Source: Diphasiastrum complanatum
Taxonomy: Eukaryota > Streptophyta > Lycopodiopsida > Lycopodiales > Lycopodiaceae
Length of the DNA: 64,000 nt
Direction: 5' to 3'
Assembly (NCBI GenBank): GCA_029204225.1
Contig: CM055099.1
Coordinates: 40,781,631-40,845,630 of the forward strand
The position numbers were made by a program, and so were the translations under genes. The first letter of the stretch is position 1. Each line of letters opens with the position of its first letter. Positions 63,701 through 64,000 of this stretch are shown piece after piece. The notes under the pieces were generated by a model, which made no database searches, was not told the DNA's origin, and worked only from the letters and a program-made list of their open reading frames with translations.

Positions 63701-64000
63701 ATTTGGCCCATCGTCCTCTCTATAGAATTTTAGGATTAGATTAGGGTCAGGTTTGCGACCAACCATTGAGAGCCCAATAACATATCAAATCATTTACAAG
63801 TCTCAAATAAATGCCAAAATATAAATGAATAGGCTGAGTGCCCAAAACGATACAGTCTAATCTCAAGTAGTATCAGATAACAAGGTAGGGGTTCACTTCA
63901 ATAACCAAAATAATATTTCTGTAAGTATGACTCTACAAAGTTCAAGTGTCTCTGTGCAGTCTGCAAATGAGTTCAGGGAACACTAGGCCGGTTAGAATCT
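60749..64000 (+). other. Intron 2 of pyruvate kinase (not closed in the window)
   Basis: It begins with GTAAGC. I searched the remaining 3.25 kb for the continuation expected after the catalytic lysine (V-E-N-Q-E-G and the M-V-A-R-G-D-L-G region) and did not find it, so the next exon probably lies outside. The intron contains a 413-bp tandem duplication and otherwise AT-rich DNA. Frames at 63142-63640 show no kinase motif. Confidence 0.7.
62387..63212. repeat. 413-bp tandem duplication in intron 2
   Basis: Copies 62387-62799 and 62800-63212 are nearly identical, with only a few substitutions. Each begins with an inverted repeat, GTATCA-(6 nt)-TGATAC in the first copy, extended to CCGTATCA-(6 nt)-TGATACGG at the junction of the two. 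The identical 72-codon frames in the two copies (62484-62702 and 62897-63115) are a product of the duplication. Confidence 0.95.

Overview
The window is nuclear DNA of a vascular plant with a large, repeat-packed genome. The evidence is layer upon layer of Ty1/copia and Ty3/gypsy LTR retrotransposons, a LINE-type fragment, intron-bearing protein coding and a plant-type cytosolic pyruvate kinase. The style (long introns, old nested elements, few genes) would fit a fern or a gymnosperm, but nothing in the sequence settles the species. I see no bacterial, plastid or viral region, no CRISPR array and no structural RNA gene.

Layout. 1-2757 is AT-rich with no recognised gene. 2763-16828 is one LTR retrotransposon (element A), read on the minus strand, with a perfect 5-bp target duplication (ATACT). 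It holds a small gag, a zinc knuckle, a retropepsin and a large accessory ORF (called ORFX here), but no reverse transcriptase or integrase. Its gag is split by an oppositely oriented gypsy fragment (element C, 9242-14385: LTR, primer binding site, leader, gag-protease). 16834-25102 is a graveyard of minus-strand gypsy and copia pieces, a LINE-like ORF1, a long GA microsatellite and a second ORFX copy. 26269-32676 is a young copia element with matching CATAT target duplications, near-identical LTRs and one uninterrupted 1317-residue gag-pol. 33280-35996 holds a gypsy leader with a primer binding site and a copia 3' end. 35997-56785 is bracketed by a second gypsy LTR pair (element B, minus strand): leader, gag-protease, integrase and a third ORFX, with about 10 kb of foreign or rearranged material inside, including a head-to-head RT-RNaseH fragment and a fourth ORFX piece. 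56786-57403 is a copia gag-protease fragment. The only host gene I recognise begins at 59154: the first two coding exons of cytosolic pyruvate kinase, with three perfect G-boxes upstream. It runs past the right edge or is cut there.

Most notable. ORFX is a roughly 1000-residue accessory protein in sense orientation between integrase (or protease) and the 3' LTR. It occurs as two long damaged copies (A, B) and two fragments (C, D). It has an N-terminal globular domain, a Ser/Thr/Pro/Gln linker, a coiled coil and a C-terminal domain. I do not recognise it as a described env-like protein. In both A and B the short-motif-rich leader found at the 5' end of the element recurs just upstream of ORFX, although the motifs differ between the families. 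That suggests ORFX carries its own leader, perhaps a promoter or RNA signal. Several gypsy leaders here are built from short motifs present in both orientations, which would let the RNA fold on itself.
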